Below, piece by piece: positions 7,296 through 17,518 of a stretch of 35,050 bases of DNA. Made by a program: the position numbers and the translations under genes. Each line of letters starts with the position of its first letter. Within the stretch, counting starts at the first letter, position 1. A model generated the notes under the pieces. The model worked only from the letters and a program-made list of their open reading frames with translations, was not told the origin of the DNA and did no database searches. This stretch comes from Dietzia massiliensis (lineage in GTDB: Bacteria > Actinomycetota > Actinomycetes > Mycobacteriales > Mycobacteriaceae), in contig NZ_JAHBAV010000039.1 of NCBI RefSeq assembly GCF_018390595.1, positions 1 through 35,050 of the forward strand, given 5' to 3'.

Positions 7296-8933
7296 ATGGA
7301 GCGCTGGGTCAGGTTGTTCAGGTGGCTGTGGGCCACCCCCTGGCCCGTGTATGCGCTCACGATGGTGCAGGCCAACATCATCGGCGCGGTCTTCGTGTTC
7401 TCGTTCCTGCGCTTCGTGTTGCCGGTGGACCGGTTCCTGGACCTCGACGAGTTCCGGTTCCTCAACCAGTACCTCTTCATCGGCTACCTGGTGCTGGCCT
7501 TCATCGGCGGCGTCATTGCCTCCACACTGCTCCTGTTACCCGTGCTCAGAGTGGACCGGGCGGGCGCGGAGTTCGACGGCGCCATCCGCCGCCGCACCCT
7601 GCGTCTGCCGTTTCACCAGGCGATCATCTCGGGCACGATGTGGCTCATCGGGACCCTGCTGTTCGCCGCCGTCAACGTCGGCCACTCCCCCAGGCTCGCC
7701 CTCATCGTGTCGGTGACGAGCCTCCTGGGCGGGAGCACGACCGTCCTCATCTCCTATCTCCAGGCCGAGCGGATCATGCGGCCGATCACCGTGCGCGCGC
7801 TGGCCAGCGGCGTGCCGGCCAACCGGCACGTCCCCGGCGTCCGGCGCCGGATCTTCCTGGGCTGGGCGCTGACGACGGTCATCCCGATCGCCGGCATCCT
7901 GCTCATCCTCACCGGCCACTGGTTCGGACTGTTCGGTGACGACCCCGGGACCATCCTCGTCGCACTGGCGGTCCTGGCGAGCGTCGCCGTCATCGCCGGC
8001 GCCATCGGCATGGGGCTGGTCTCGGACTCGATCGCCGACCCCGTCCGCGAGATGCAAGCGGGTGTCAGCCGCGTCAAGCAGGGCGACCTCGAGACGCGCG
8101 TGACGATCTACGACAGCTCGGAGATCGGCCGCCTGGCGCAGGGCTTCAACGAGATGGTGACCGGCTTGCAGGAGCGCGAGGCGATCCAGGACCTGTTCGG
8201 CCGCTACGTCGGCGAGGACGTTGCCCGCAACGCCCTCGAGCGCGGCACCGAACTCGGTGGGCAGGAGCGGGAGGTCGCGGTGCTGTTCGTGGACCTCACC
8301 GGGTCGACCGAGTTCGCGGCAGCACACGAGCCCGCCGAGGTCGTGTCGGTGCTCAACGAATTCTTCCGGATCGCGGTCGAGGCCGTCGACTCCAACGGTG
8401 GGTACATCAACAAGTTTCAGGGAGACGCACTCCTCGCGGTCTTCGGCGCGCCCCTCGAGGTGGACAACGAGGCCGGCCGCGCCCTGCGCGCCGCCCGCGC
8501 ACTGCAGAGCCGCCTCGCCGAGCTGTCGCCGCTCTCCGCGGGCATCGGCGTCTCCTACGGGACGGTCATCGCCGGGCACATCGGTCACGCCAAGCGGTTC
8601 GAGTACACGGTGATCGGCGACCCGGTCAACGAAGCCGCGCGCCTCACGACCCTGGCCAAGATGGAGCAGGGGCACGTACTGGCCTCGGCCGCGACGATCC
8701 ACCACGCGGACGACCCGGAGGCCGCCCGGTGGGTGCTGGGCCAGAGCGTCGAGCTGCGCGGCCGCGGGATCATGACCCAGCTCGCCCGGCCCCTGCGCCC
8801 CACCCTGGCGGATCGGTGGCAGGCGGGCGACGCCGTGCGGCGGTCCGCGTCCGACGCCGAGTCCGCGGCGTCGGACGCACGCCCCGCCGCCGCTCCGGCA
8901 GCCGACGCGGTCGTCGACGACGCGACGCTCTGA
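7296..8933 (+). CDS. Membrane-bound class III adenylate cyclase (6TM-HAMP-cyclase)
   Basis: 545 residues matching the layout of M. tuberculosis Rv3645. About six membrane segments lie in residues 20-242. A HAMP linker follows at 240-295 (DPVREMQAGVSRVKQGDLE), and the catalytic domain spans about 325-500. Catalytic residues are all present: metal-binding D333 (FVDLTGSTEF) and D377, adenine-selecting K373 (INKFQGDALL) and D442, and transition-state N445 and R449 (GDPVNEAARL). It should convert ATP to cAMP in the cytoplasm under control of membrane signals passing through HAMP. The tail after 510 is Ala/Asp-rich and disordered. The upstream frame stays open far into holB but ATG 7296, with its -10 box, is the natural start. 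It converges with topA, 15 nt between stops. Confidence 0.94.
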   Translation: MERWVRLFRWLWATPWPVYALTMVQANIIGAVFVFSFLRFVLPVDRFLDLDEFRFLNQYLFIGYLVLAFIGGVIASTLLLLPVLRVDRAGAEFDGAIRRRTLRLPFHQAIISGTMWLIGTLLFAAVNVGHSPRLALIVSVTSLLGGSTTVLISYLQAERIMRPITVRALASGVPANRHVPGVRRRIFLGWALTTVIPIAGILLILTGHWFGLFGDDPGTILVALAVLASVAVIAGAIGMGLVSDSIADPVREMQAGVSRVKQGDLETRVTIYDSSEIGRLAQGFNEMVTGLQEREAIQDLFGRYVGEDVARNALERGTELGGQEREVAVLFVDLTGSTEFAAAHEPAEVVSVLNEFFRIAVEAVDSNGGYINKFQGDALLAVFGAPLEVDNEAGRALRAARALQSRLAELSPLSAGIGVSYGTVIAGHIGHAKRFEYTVIGDPVNEAARLTTLAKMEQGHVLASAATIHHADDPEAARWVLGQSVELRGRGIMTQLARPLRPTLADRWQAGDAVRRSASDAESAASDARPAAAPAADAVVDDATL

Positions 8934-8948
8934 CCGACCCGCCGTCCG

Positions 8949-11948
8949 TCAGCGACGGGAGGAGGCCGCCTTCTTCGCTGGGGCCTTGCGGGCGCCCGAC
9001 TTCTTGGCGGGGGCCTTCTTCGCCGGCGGCGACTTGGCCCGGCGCTCCGAGAGCAACTCGGAGGCCCGCGCGTCGGTGAGACTCTCGACGGTGTCGCCCT
9101 TGCGCAGCGACGCGTTGGACTCGCCGTCGGTCACGTAGGGGCCGAACCGGCCGTCCTTGACCAACATCTGCTTGCCGGAGACCTCGTCGATACCCATCTC
9201 GCGCAGCGCCTTGGGCGCGGCGGCCTGGCGACCCCGGCGCTTGGGCTCGGAGTAGATCTTGAGCGCCTCCTCGAGCGTCACCGTGAACACCGCGTCCTCG
9301 GATTCGAGAGTGCGCGAGTCGGTGCCCTTCTTCAGGTACGGCCCGTACCGGCCGAGCTGCGCGGTGATCTCCTCGCCGCTGGCGGGGTCGACGCCCACGA
9401 CGCGGGGCAGAGACAGGAGCTTGAGCGCGTCCTCCAGCGTGACCGTCGCCGGATCCATGGACTGCATGAGCGACCCGGTCCGCGGCTTGGGCCCCGTGGG
9501 GTTCTCGGAGTCCTTCTTGGCCTTGCGCGTGACCGCGGCCTTGGCCTTCGTGGCGGCCTTTTTGGCCTCCGCCTTGGCCTCGTCGTCCTTCGCCGCGGCG
9601 ATCGCGGCGTCGCGCTCGGCGTCGATCCGCTTCTTCTCCGCCTCGGCGTCGGCGAGCACCTTCTTCGCCCACGCGGCCTTCTCGTCGTCGCTCGGCTCGG
9701 GCAGCTTCTCGGTGACGTAGGGCCCGTAGCGTCCGTCCTTGACGACGATCTCGTGCCCGGTCTCGGGGTCCACGCCCAGCGGACGCCCGTCCTGCGGGGT
9801 GGCGAAGAGCTTCTCGGCCACCTCCAGGGTGAGCTCGTCGGGGCTCATGCCCTCGGGCAGGTTGGCGCGCTGCGACTCCTCTTCTCCGGACTCGCCCGTC
9901 ACCATCCGCTCGAGGTACGGACCGTAGCGACCGACGCGCACGTAGACGGGGCGCCCCTCGGCGTCGTCGAACACGCGGATCGAGTTGATGCTGCGGGCGT
10001 CGATGGCCTCGAGGTTCACGTCGACGAGGTTCTTCAGCCCCACCGCGTAGTTGGAGTCCGCGTCGCCCTCACCCCCCTCACCGTGGCCCCCCGGGCCACC
10101 GACGCCGAAGTAGAAGCGGCGCAGCCAGTCGCTCCGGTTCTCACGGCCCTCGGCGATCGCGTCGAGCTCGTCCTCCATGAGGGACGTGAAGTCGTAGTCG
10201 ACGAGCCGACCGAAGTTCTGCTCGAGCAACCCGACCACCGCGAACGCCACCCAGCTGGGCACGAGCGCGTTGCCGCGCGAGTAGACGTAACCGCGGTCCT
10301 GGATGGTGCGGATGATGCTCGCGTAGGTGGACGGGCGGCCGATGCCCATCTCCTCCATCGCCTTGACGAGGCTGGCCTCGGTGTAGCGGGCCGGCGGGCT
10401 GGTGGTGTGTCCCTCGGGCACGAGATCCGAGCCGGTGAGGGGCTGGCCCTCGGACAGCTGCGGCAGGCGCCGCTCGGCGTCGTCGGCCATGGGCTTGTCG
10501 GAGGATTCGGCGGGCTCGTCGGCGGCCTCGACGTAGGCCTTGAGGAAGCCCGGGAACGTGATGGTGCGACCGGACGCGGAGAAGGTGGCGCGGCTGTAGC
10601 CGGAGGCGTTGTCACCGGCCTGCCCGCTGATGCGGATGCTCACCGACGTTCCGCGGGCGTCGGCCATCTGGGAGGCGACGGTGCGCTGCCAGATGAGCTC
10701 GTAGAGGCGGTACTCCTCGGCGTCGAGCACCCCGTGGAGCTGGCCGGGGGTGGCGAATGACTCACCGGCGGGGCGGATGGCCTCGTGCGCCTCCTGTGAG
10801 TTCTTGACCTTGCGCGTGTACTGCCGCGGCGTGGGCGAGACGTACTCGCTGCCGTAGAGCTCCGCCGCCTGCGCCCGGGCGGCGGCGATGCCACCCTCGG
10901 ACAGGGTGGTGGAGTCGGTTCGCATGTAGGTGATGTAGCCGTTCTCGTACAGCCGCTGCGCGATGCGCATGGTGCGCTCGGACGTGTACCGGAGCTTGCG
11001 GCCGGCCTCCTGTTGGAGGGTCGAGGTCATGAACGGCGCGTAGGGGCGCCGTGTGTAGGGCTTGGACTCGACGGTGTCGACGACGAAGTCGGCACCGTCG
11101 AGAGCCCCGGCCAGCGCGCGGGCCGCGGGCTCGTCGAGCACGACGGAGTCCTTGGCTGCGCCGGTGGTCTTCAGCCTGCCGTCCTGGCCGAAGTCACGGC
11201 CCTGCGCCACCCGGGCGCCATCGACGGCGGAGAGTTTGGCGGTGAAGCTGCGTGGCTCACCGGCGTCACCTCCGGCCGAGCGCTGCGTCGCCAGGGTTGC
11301 GGTGATGTCCCAGTAGTCGGCGGCGACGAACGCCATGCGTTCGCGCTCGCGCTCGACGATGACGCGGGTGGCCACCGACTGCACACGCCCGGCGGACAGC
11401 CGCGGCATGACCTTCTTCCACAGCACGGGCGAGACCTCGTATCCGTAGAGACGGTCGAGGATGCGGCGGGTCTCCTGGGCGTCGACGAGGTCGGTGTCCA
11501 GCTCGCGGGTGTTCTCGGCGGCGGCGAGGATGGCGGGCTTGGTGATCTCGTGGAACACCATGCGCTTGACGGGGACCTTGGGCTTGAGCACCTCGAGGAG
11601 ATGCCAGGCGATCGCCTCACCCTCGCGGTCGGGGTCCGTCGCGAGCAGGAGCTGATCCACCCCCGCGAGCTCCTTCTTGAGCTCGGAGACCTTCTTCTTC
11701 TTGTCGGCGCTGACCACGTAGATGGGCTCGAAGTCGTCCTCCGGGTTCACGCCCAGCCGCGCCCACGGTTCCTTCTTGTACTTGGCGGGGATGTCCGCGG
11801 CGCCCTTGGGCAGGTCGCGGATGTGACCGACGGAAGCCTCGACCACATAGTCGGACCCCAGATAGGGCTGGATCTTGCGCGCCTTGGTGGCGGACTCGAC
11901 GATCACCAGGCTCCGCTTGCCGCCCGATGCTGTCTTCTTGCTCGCCAC
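8949..11948 (-). CDS. topA: DNA topoisomerase I
   Basis: 999-residue type IA topoisomerase that relaxes negative supercoils. The TOPRIM domain starts at LVIVESATKARKI (14-26) and holds TDPDREGE at 104-111 with D105, D107 and E109. Active-site Tyr is Y341 in GYITYMRTDST. From about residue 650 there are repeated GRYGPY/GRFGPY units of the TOPRIM C-terminal repeat type (about five), and no zinc fingers. This matches actinobacterial TopA. The protein ends in a Lys/Ala/Pro-rich tail that should bind DNA nonspecifically, and a Lys/Ala/Glu-rich insertion (about 760-820) separates repeats. Start GTG 11948 (VASKKTAS) has GGGAG about 10 nt upstream. Divergent from korA. Confidence 0.97.
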   Translation of the reverse strand: MASKKTASGGKRSLVIVESATKARKIQPYLGSDYVVEASVGHIRDLPKGAADIPAKYKKEPWARLGVNPEDDFEPIYVVSADKKKKVSELKKELAGVDQLLLATDPDREGEAIAWHLLEVLKPKVPVKRMVFHEITKPAILAAAENTRELDTDLVDAQETRRILDRLYGYEVSPVLWKKVMPRLSAGRVQSVATRVIVERERERMAFVAADYWDITATLATQRSAGGDAGEPRSFTAKLSAVDGARVAQGRDFGQDGRLKTTGAAKDSVVLDEPAARALAGALDGADFVVDTVESKPYTRRPYAPFMTSTLQQEAGRKLRYTSERTMRIAQRLYENGYITYMRTDSTTLSEGGIAAARAQAAELYGSEYVSPTPRQYTRKVKNSQEAHEAIRPAGESFATPGQLHGVLDAEEYRLYELIWQRTVASQMADARGTSVSIRISGQAGDNASGYSRATFSASGRTITFPGFLKAYVEAADEPAESSDKPMADDAERRLPQLSEGQPLTGSDLVPEGHTTSPPARYTEASLVKAMEEMGIGRPSTYASIIRTIQDRGYVYSRGNALVPSWVAFAVVGLLEQNFGRLVDYDFTSLMEDELDAIAEGRENRSDWLRRFYFGVGGPGGHGEGGEGDADSNYAVGLKNLVDVNLEAIDARSINSIRVFDDAEGRPVYVRVGRYGPYLERMVTGESGEEESQRANLPEGMSPDELTLEVAEKLFATPQDGRPLGVDPETGHEIVVKDGRYGPYVTEKLPEPSDDEKAAWAKKVLADAEAEKKRIDAERDAAIAAAKDDEAKAEAKKAATKAKAAVTRKAKKDSENPTGPKPRTGSLMQSMDPATVTLEDALKLLSLPRVVGVDPASGEEITAQLGRYGPYLKKGTDSRTLESEDAVFTVTLEEALKIYSEPKRRGRQAAAPKALREMGIDEVSGKQMLVKDGRFGPYVTDGESNASLRKGDTVESLTDARASELLSERRAKSPPAKKAPAKKSGARKAPAKKAASSRR

Positions 11949-12226
11949 TGGAGTGCTCCCAACCTGCGCTGATCCGTCGGCGACGCCCGCCGTCGACTCC
12001 GGTCCCGGTTACGGTACGCGTGCCGGAGCCTTTCCATACAGATTCATACCAGGCCGGTCCGTCACGGGAAGAAACGCGATCCACCCCTGCGCGGGCCCCG
12101 TGAGCACGCCCACCCGGACGCCACCACCCCCCGGGACGGTCCGGCCTATCCCTCTATATGCATCGCGCACTCGAGCGCCCCCTCGTCGTCGTTCCCCCCA
12201 GCGCACACCGTCGCGAGTGGCGGAGA

Positions 12227-12242
12227 TAGACAGATCGGTCTA
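12227..12242. promoter_or_regulatory. TAGAC-N6-GTCTA inverted repeat upstream of korA
   Basis: TAGACAGATCGGTCTA is palindromic at 14 of 16 positions, with a GATC core. It closely resembles operators of TetR-family repressors, for instance the NemR box TAGACC-N4-GGTCTA. Its right arm overlaps TACGAT (12241-12246), a possible -10 for korAB, so it is placed to repress. No TetR gene is in the window. Confidence 0.45.
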
Positions 12243-12246
12243 CGAT

Positions 12247-12383
12247 GAAGAGGAACATCCACGGCCGCGGATTGCAACCTGTTACAGTTCCGGCAATTCG
12301 GCCGTGGCCGCGGGCTGCGCCCTAAAGGGCGTACCGTCGATGGCCGTACGGGAGCCACGACGAGTCCCGATCATCACGACTTT
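12247..12383 (+). other. Long structured leader before korA
   Basis: Between the candidate -10 and the korA ribosome binding site lie CCACGGCC/GGCCGTGG (12259-12266/12300-12307) and CGCCCT-AA-AGGGCG (12318-12331). An ATG at 12245 opens a 26-codon frame ending in TAA just after the first repeat. No gene can be supported. It may be a regulatory 5' UTR or hold additional operator sites. Confidence 0.3.
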
Positions 12384-12399
12384 CTGGAGGTCAGCAGCG

Positions 12400-14394
12400 G
12401 TGGGCAATGCGTCCAAGACCAAGCTGGACAAGGTGGTCATCCGCATCGCGGGTGACTCGGGTGACGGCATGCAGCTCGCCGGTGACCAGTTCACGTCCGA
12501 GGCGGCCGCGTTCGGTAACGACCTGGCGACCCAGCCCAACTATCCGGCCGAGATCCGGGCTCCGCAGGGCACCATCCACGGCGTCTCGAGCTTCCAGATC
12601 CAGATCGCGGACTACGACATCCTCACCGCCGGTGACCGTCCCGACGTCCTGGTGGCGATGAACCCGGCCGCGCTGAAGGCCAACATCGGCGACCTGCCCT
12701 CGGGCGGGATCCTCATCGTCAACTCCGACGAGTTCACCAAGCGGAACCTGACGAAGGTGGGCTACGAGTCCAACCCGCTGGGCTCACCGGCGTTCGAGGC
12801 GTTCCAGGTGCACGAGGTCGCGATGAGCACGCTGACCATCGGCGCCGTGGAGTCGGTCGATATCGGCAAGAAGGACGCCGAGCGCTGCAAGAACATGTTC
12901 GCGCTCGGTCTGCTGATGTGGATGTACGGGCGCACGGTCGACTCGATCGAGAAGTTCCTGGCCGACAAGTTCGGCAAGAAGCCGACCATCCTCGAGGCCA
13001 ACACCCTGGCGCTGCGGGCGGGCTGGAACTACGGCGAGACCACCGAGGCGTTCGCGTCGGAGTACGAGATCGCCCCCGCCAAGCTCCCCGCGGGCCGCTA
13101 CCGTCAGGTCACCGGCAACACCGCCCTGGCCTACGGCCTGGTCACCGCCGGCACCTCGGCCGACATGCCGGTCTTCCTGGGCACCTACCCCATCACCCCG
13201 GCCTCGGACATCCTGCACGAGCTCAGCAAGCTCAAGCAGTTCGACGTGACCACCTTCCAGGCCGAGGACGAGATCGCCGGAATCGCCTCCGCGCTCGGCG
13301 CCTCCTATGGTGGCGCGCTGGGCGTGACCTCGACCTCCGGGCCGGGTCTGGCCCTGAAGTCCGAGGCGATCGGCCTGGCCGTCATGACCGAGTTGCCGTT
13401 GGTCATCATCGACGTCCAGCGCGGCGGTCCCTCGACCGGCCTGCCCACCAAGACCGAGCAGTCCGACCTGCTGCAGGCGCTGTTCGGCCGCAACGGTGAG
13501 TCGCCGGTGGCCGTGGTGGCCCCCCAGTCCCCCGCGGACTGCTTCGACGCCGCCCGCGAGGCCGCCCGCATCGCGGTCACCTACCGCACGCCGGTCATCC
13601 TGCTCTCGGACGGCGCGATCGCCAACGGCTCCGAGCCGTGGCTGCTGCCCGAGGTCGACGCGCTGCCGAAGATCGACAGGAACCTTGCCAGCGCGCCCGA
13701 GGCGGGCGAGGAGGGCGCGACGGTCCCCGACTACCTGCCCTACGCCCGTGACCCGGAGACCCTCGCCCGCGACTGGGCCGTGCCCGGTACCGCGGGCCTC
13801 GAGCACCGCATCGGTGGCCTGGAGAAGGCCAACGGCACCGGCAACATCTCCTACACGCCGGATAACCATGACCTGATGACCCGCACGCGCGCCCTGCGCA
13901 TCGCCCGCATCGACGTGCCGGACCTCGAGGTCGACGACCCGTCGGGAGAGGCCGACGTCCTCGTCGTGGGATGGGGCTCCTCCTACGGACCCATCGGCGA
14001 GGCCGTGCGCCGCGCCCGCGCCAACGGCCACCGCGTGGCCCGCGCACACGTGCGTCACCTCAACCCGCTGCCCCACAACATCGGCGAGGTGCTGGGGCGC
14101 TACCGCCGCGTGCTGGTGCCGGAGATGAACCTCGGTCAGCTGTCGATGCTGCTCAAGGCCCGCTTCCCCGCCAACATCCAGCCCATCACCAAGGTGCACG
14201 GCATGGCGTTCTCCGCCGAGGAGCTGCAGAACGCCATCGAAGCCGAGTTCGCCGGCCGCCTCACCCACGCCGAGCACGACAAGTACCGTGTCGCGCTCGA
14301 CGGGGTCGTCACCACCACCGGTGAGCCCGCGGCCCGCGCCCGGCAGATCGGTCACACCGCCACCGGCACCACCACCGCCAACCGAACCCGCTGA
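12400..14394 (+). CDS. korA: 2-oxoacid:ferredoxin oxidoreductase, fused gamma/alpha subunit (KorA)
   Basis: 664 residues. Residues ~10-190 form the gamma domain (VVIRIAGDSGDGMQLAGDQF, GVSSFQIQIADYDIL). From ~225 comes the pyruvate:ferredoxin oxidoreductase alpha domain, with TYPITPASDILHEL at ~261, FQAEDEIAGIASALGASYGG and TSTSGPGLALKSEAIGLA. A transketolase-C-like end (VLVVGWGSSYGPIGEAV) follows. This fused layout with KorB is that of actinobacterial 2-oxoglutarate:ferredoxin oxidoreductase (M. tuberculosis Rv2455c/Rv2454c), which makes succinyl-CoA and reduced ferredoxin; other 2-oxoacids are not excluded. The frame is open upstream to 11875, but GTG 12400 has CTGGAGG at 12384-12390 and begins the conserved sequence. 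korB follows 26 nt after the stop. Confidence 0.93.
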   Translation: MGNASKTKLDKVVIRIAGDSGDGMQLAGDQFTSEAAAFGNDLATQPNYPAEIRAPQGTIHGVSSFQIQIADYDILTAGDRPDVLVAMNPAALKANIGDLPSGGILIVNSDEFTKRNLTKVGYESNPLGSPAFEAFQVHEVAMSTLTIGAVESVDIGKKDAERCKNMFALGLLMWMYGRTVDSIEKFLADKFGKKPTILEANTLALRAGWNYGETTEAFASEYEIAPAKLPAGRYRQVTGNTALAYGLVTAGTSADMPVFLGTYPITPASDILHELSKLKQFDVTTFQAEDEIAGIASALGASYGGALGVTSTSGPGLALKSEAIGLAVMTELPLVIIDVQRGGPSTGLPTKTEQSDLLQALFGRNGESPVAVVAPQSPADCFDAAREAARIAVTYRTPVILLSDGAIANGSEPWLLPEVDALPKIDRNLASAPEAGEEGATVPDYLPYARDPETLARDWAVPGTAGLEHRIGGLEKANGTGNISYTPDNHDLMTRTRALRIARIDVPDLEVDDPSGEADVLVVGWGSSYGPIGEAVRRARANGHRVARAHVRHLNPLPHNIGEVLGRYRRVLVPEMNLGQLSMLLKARFPANIQPITKVHGMAFSAEELQNAIEAEFAGRLTHAEHDKYRVALDGVVTTTGEPAARARQIGHTATGTTTANRTR

Positions 14395-14420
14395 CACAGA
14401 CGAGCGAGGAGAGGACCCCC

Positions 14421-15491
<1,071 letters not shown>

Positions 15492-15566
15492 GACCGAGCA
15501 CCACCAGCGCCGCGTCAGGCGACGCCGACGGCTCACGCACCACCGCTCACGGGGGCGGTCACCGGC

Positions 15567-16352
15567 TCACACGCGCCGGGTGACCGTCCCCGTGACGCGT
15601 CCCCGGGTGTCCCAGGTCCGTTCGACGACGTCGGCGACGCCGTGCTGGTCCACGCGGACCGCGGTCGTCGACCGGGTGCCGTAGGTCCCGCCGATGCGGA
15701 CGAACCTCGACGACAACCGCCACTCGTGCGTCAGGGGCACGCCGGTGCGGGGCATCGTCCACGGCGCGGCCGGGCGGCGGTCCGCCAGCACGTCGAGCAG
15801 TGCCCGCGACCAGTCCGGGCCCTCCATGAGGTCGGTGCCCAGCAGCGTCCGCACGTCACGGACCGCGCCGACGACCTTGGGCCACGGCGTGTTGAGGGCC
15901 GCGTTGGACAGTCCGTGGACGCCGTCGTCGAGAGGCAACGGGCCGCGGGTGGACCGGTTGGAGGCCCACCACATGGCGTCGAGGTCACCGGCGAGGAGGT
16001 TGACGCCCCCGTAGGCGTCGAGGCCGTCGACGACGTGGTGGGCGAACTCCGTGACCGGCACCGGCCCGGTGAGCGCATCGACCGGCAACTCACCACGCGA
16101 CGCCGGCGCGGGGATCGCCGGCCCGGGCTCGCGGACATTGGTGACCGCGGCGAACCGCCCGCCCGGCGCCAGCGCCATCCAGGTTCCACCGGCGGTGATG
16201 TCCCGGCCGGCGACGATGTCCGCGACACCGTCGTGCTCCAGCGTCCACTCGTGGAGCGGCTCGGTGGGCCGGGCGAGGACCTCGTCCCGGTTGGCCACCA
16301 CGATGAGGGGATAGCGGGGGTGAACCCGGCGGGCGACCACGAGCATGCACAT
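15567..16352 (-). CDS. NRDE (TANGO2/DUF833) family protein
   Basis: 261 residues starting MCMLVV, the family's conserved Met-Cys start, in which Cys2 can become an N-terminal nucleophile. The name-giving motif is NRDE at 21-24 (VVANRDEVLARP), then GRDITAGGTWMALA and GRFAAVTNVREP, typical of the Ntn-hydrolase-like fold. Eukaryotic TANGO2 is linked to lipid, CoA and haem handling; the bacterial role is not established. ATG 16352 is preceded after 6 nt by TACCGT, suggesting leaderless expression. It is a single gene between korB (convergent) and the Rv3647c-type gene (same strand, 57 nt upstream). Confidence 0.88.
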   Translation of the reverse strand: MCMLVVARRVHPRYPLIVVANRDEVLARPTEPLHEWTLEHDGVADIVAGRDITAGGTWMALAPGGRFAAVTNVREPGPAIPAPASRGELPVDALTGPVPVTEFAHHVVDGLDAYGGVNLLAGDLDAMWWASNRSTRGPLPLDDGVHGLSNAALNTPWPKVVGAVRDVRTLLGTDLMEGPDWSRALLDVLADRRPAAPWTMPRTGVPLTHEWRLSSRFVRIGGTYGTRSTTAVRVDQHGVADVVERTWDTRGRVTGTVTRRV

Positions 16353-16358
16353 ACCCCC

Positions 16359-16364
16359 ACGGTA
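16359..16364 (-). promoter_or_regulatory. -10 element of NRDE gene (leaderless)
   Basis: TACCGT on the minus strand, 6 nt before ATG 16352; weak -35. Confidence 0.5.
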
Positions 16365-16409
16365 CGTCGACCTGCGACGGGGCAGCGCGCGGCGGGGGCG
16401 CGCCCCGCG

Positions 16410-16997
16410 TCAGCCGGGCCAGTGCTCCGCGGGCACCCCGGCGGGTGGTGCGCCGATGTTCTGCGCCAGCCGCGCCCGCGCCTTGGCAGTCCCCAGTCGC
16501 AGCAGCGGGCCGCCGCCCTTCGACCCGACGTACGTCGTCCGGATGCCGGCCCGCTCCAGCGCCGCGCGCAGCGCGTCCCGCCGGGGGGCGTGGTGCTCCA
16601 GCCCGGCGTCGATGCCCAACTCGGCCACACCGGTGTCCGTGATGTGGCCGGCGGTGAGGACCCAGATGCGCAGCGCCCCGGCCGAGGGCGTCCACCCCTC
16701 CGGGACCGCGGTGACGGCGCCCCGCCGCCAGCGGCGCACCATCGGCGCCAGCACCGACGTCCGCGCCGTGGAGACCGTGCACCGGCCGTCGGGATCCGGG
16801 TCGGAGCGCACGGGATCCAGCCCCGCCTGCGTCAGGATCGTCTCGAACGCGTCCGCCCGCCACGCGGCGTCGAGCGCCACCGACACCTGCGCCACCTCGC
16901 CGGCCAGGGTGGACTGGCCGCGGGCGGCCAGGACGCCCTCGAGATCCGAGGGGTCGGGGACATGGTCGTCCGCGGCGAAGAACGACAGCTGCGTCAC
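16410..16997 (-). CDS. Conserved actinobacterial hypothetical protein (Rv3647c-type)
   Basis: 195 residues from GTG 16997, beginning VTQLSFFAADDHVPDPSDL. It is soluble, with no signal or membrane segment. Central blocks are GDARC-like DPDGRCTVSTARTSVLAP, then WTPSAGALRIWVLTAGHI and RRDALRAALERAGIRTTYV. By position (next to cspA, near topA) it matches M. tuberculosis Rv3647c, a protein of unknown function. The start is chosen because TAGGCT lies 7 nt upstream of this GTG; an upstream extension to 17042 would run into the terminator hairpin. The hairpin at 17038-17087 separates it from cspA. No function can be assigned. Confidence 0.75.
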   Translation of the reverse strand: MTQLSFFAADDHVPDPSDLEGVLAARGQSTLAGEVAQVSVALDAAWRADAFETILTQAGLDPVRSDPDPDGRCTVSTARTSVLAPMVRRWRRGAVTAVPEGWTPSAGALRIWVLTAGHITDTGVAELGIDAGLEHHAPRRDALRAALERAGIRTTYVGSKGGGPLLRLGTAKARARLAQNIGAPPAGVPAEHWPG

Positions 16998-17004
16998 GGC
17001 TCCG

Positions 17005-17010
17005 AGCCTA
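17005..17010 (-). promoter_or_regulatory. -10 element of the Rv3647c-type gene (leaderless)
   Basis: TAGGCT on the minus strand, 7 nt before GTG 16997. It is the same hexamer and spacing as in the adenylate cyclase promoter. Confidence 0.5.
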
Positions 17011-17037
17011 CGGTCGGCCTCCGACACCGCCGACCCC

Positions 17038-17087
17038 GACACGGCACGAGGCCCCCACCGCGAGCGCGGTGGGGGCCTCGTCGTGTC
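17038..17087 (-). terminator. Long hairpin terminator of cspA
   Basis: GACACG-gc-ACGAGGCCCCCACCGCG pairs with CGCGGTGGGGGCCTCGT and CGTGTC: about 23 bp with one 2-nt bulge. It begins 13 nt after the cspA stop. There is no T-tract, as is common for actinobacterial terminators; it could work in both directions. Confidence 0.75.
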
Positions 17088-17099
17088 GGACCTGATCGG

Positions 17100-17303
17100 T
17101 CAGAGGGCGCGGACCTCCTGCGCCTGCGGGCCCTTCTGACCCTCGCCCACCTCGAACTCGACGCGCTGGTTCTCCTCGAGCGACTTGAAGCCGGTGCCCT
17201 CGATGGAGGAGTAGTGGACGAAGAGGTCGGCGGAACCGTCCTCGGGGGCGATGAACCCGTAGCCCTTCTCCGCGTTGAACCACTTGACGGTGCCCTGTGC
17301 CAT
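17100..17303 (-). CDS. cspA: Cold shock protein (CspA)
   Basis: 67-residue single-domain cold-shock protein that binds single-stranded RNA/DNA as a chaperone. It has RNP1 KGYGFI at 13-18 and RNP2 DLFVHY at 26-31, plus [10 protein letters not shown] at the N-terminus; the full domain is present with nothing missing. ATG 17303 has AAAGGAA 7-13 nt upstream. The upstream region to the helicase gene is 215 bp, leaving room for the long regulatory 5' UTR usual for csp genes, but no -10 is clear. Own terminator downstream. Syntenic with Rv3648c. Confidence 0.97.
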   Translation of the reverse strand: MAQGTVKWFNAEKGYGFIAPEDGSADLFVHYSSIEGTGFKSLEENQRVEFEVGEGQKGPQAQEVRAL

Positions 17304-17483
17304 GTTTACTGCGTTCCTTTTCCGTACTGCCAGGTGCGACTCGCGGGATGGCCGCGCGTGTCGGGCCGACGCCCCCGTTCACCGGCTGCCCGGTGGGCGG
17401 TTGTGACGACCGGCTCCAGTAGACCACGACAACAGCGGGAGGAGTACAGATCTTGGGGACGTCGGTCCTCCGCCGGTCGCGAA

Positions 17484-17512
17484 TCGACCGGCGGGGCGGA
17501 GCCCTCTACGGT
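17484..17512 (+). promoter_or_regulatory. Promoter of helicase gene (leaderless)
   Basis: TCGACC (17484-17489), a 17-nt spacer and TACGGT (17507-17512), then 6 nt to GTG 17519. This is the most complete of the leaderless promoters in the window. Confidence 0.65.
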
Positions 17513-17518
17513 CGAAGG

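Noticed and set aside
17453..17518. TTG start of the helicase with a good Shine-Dalgarno at 17437-17444
   Set aside because: The extra 22 residues are Arg/Gly-rich and unconserved, while a full promoter places the transcript start on GTG 17519. Kept only as an alternative.
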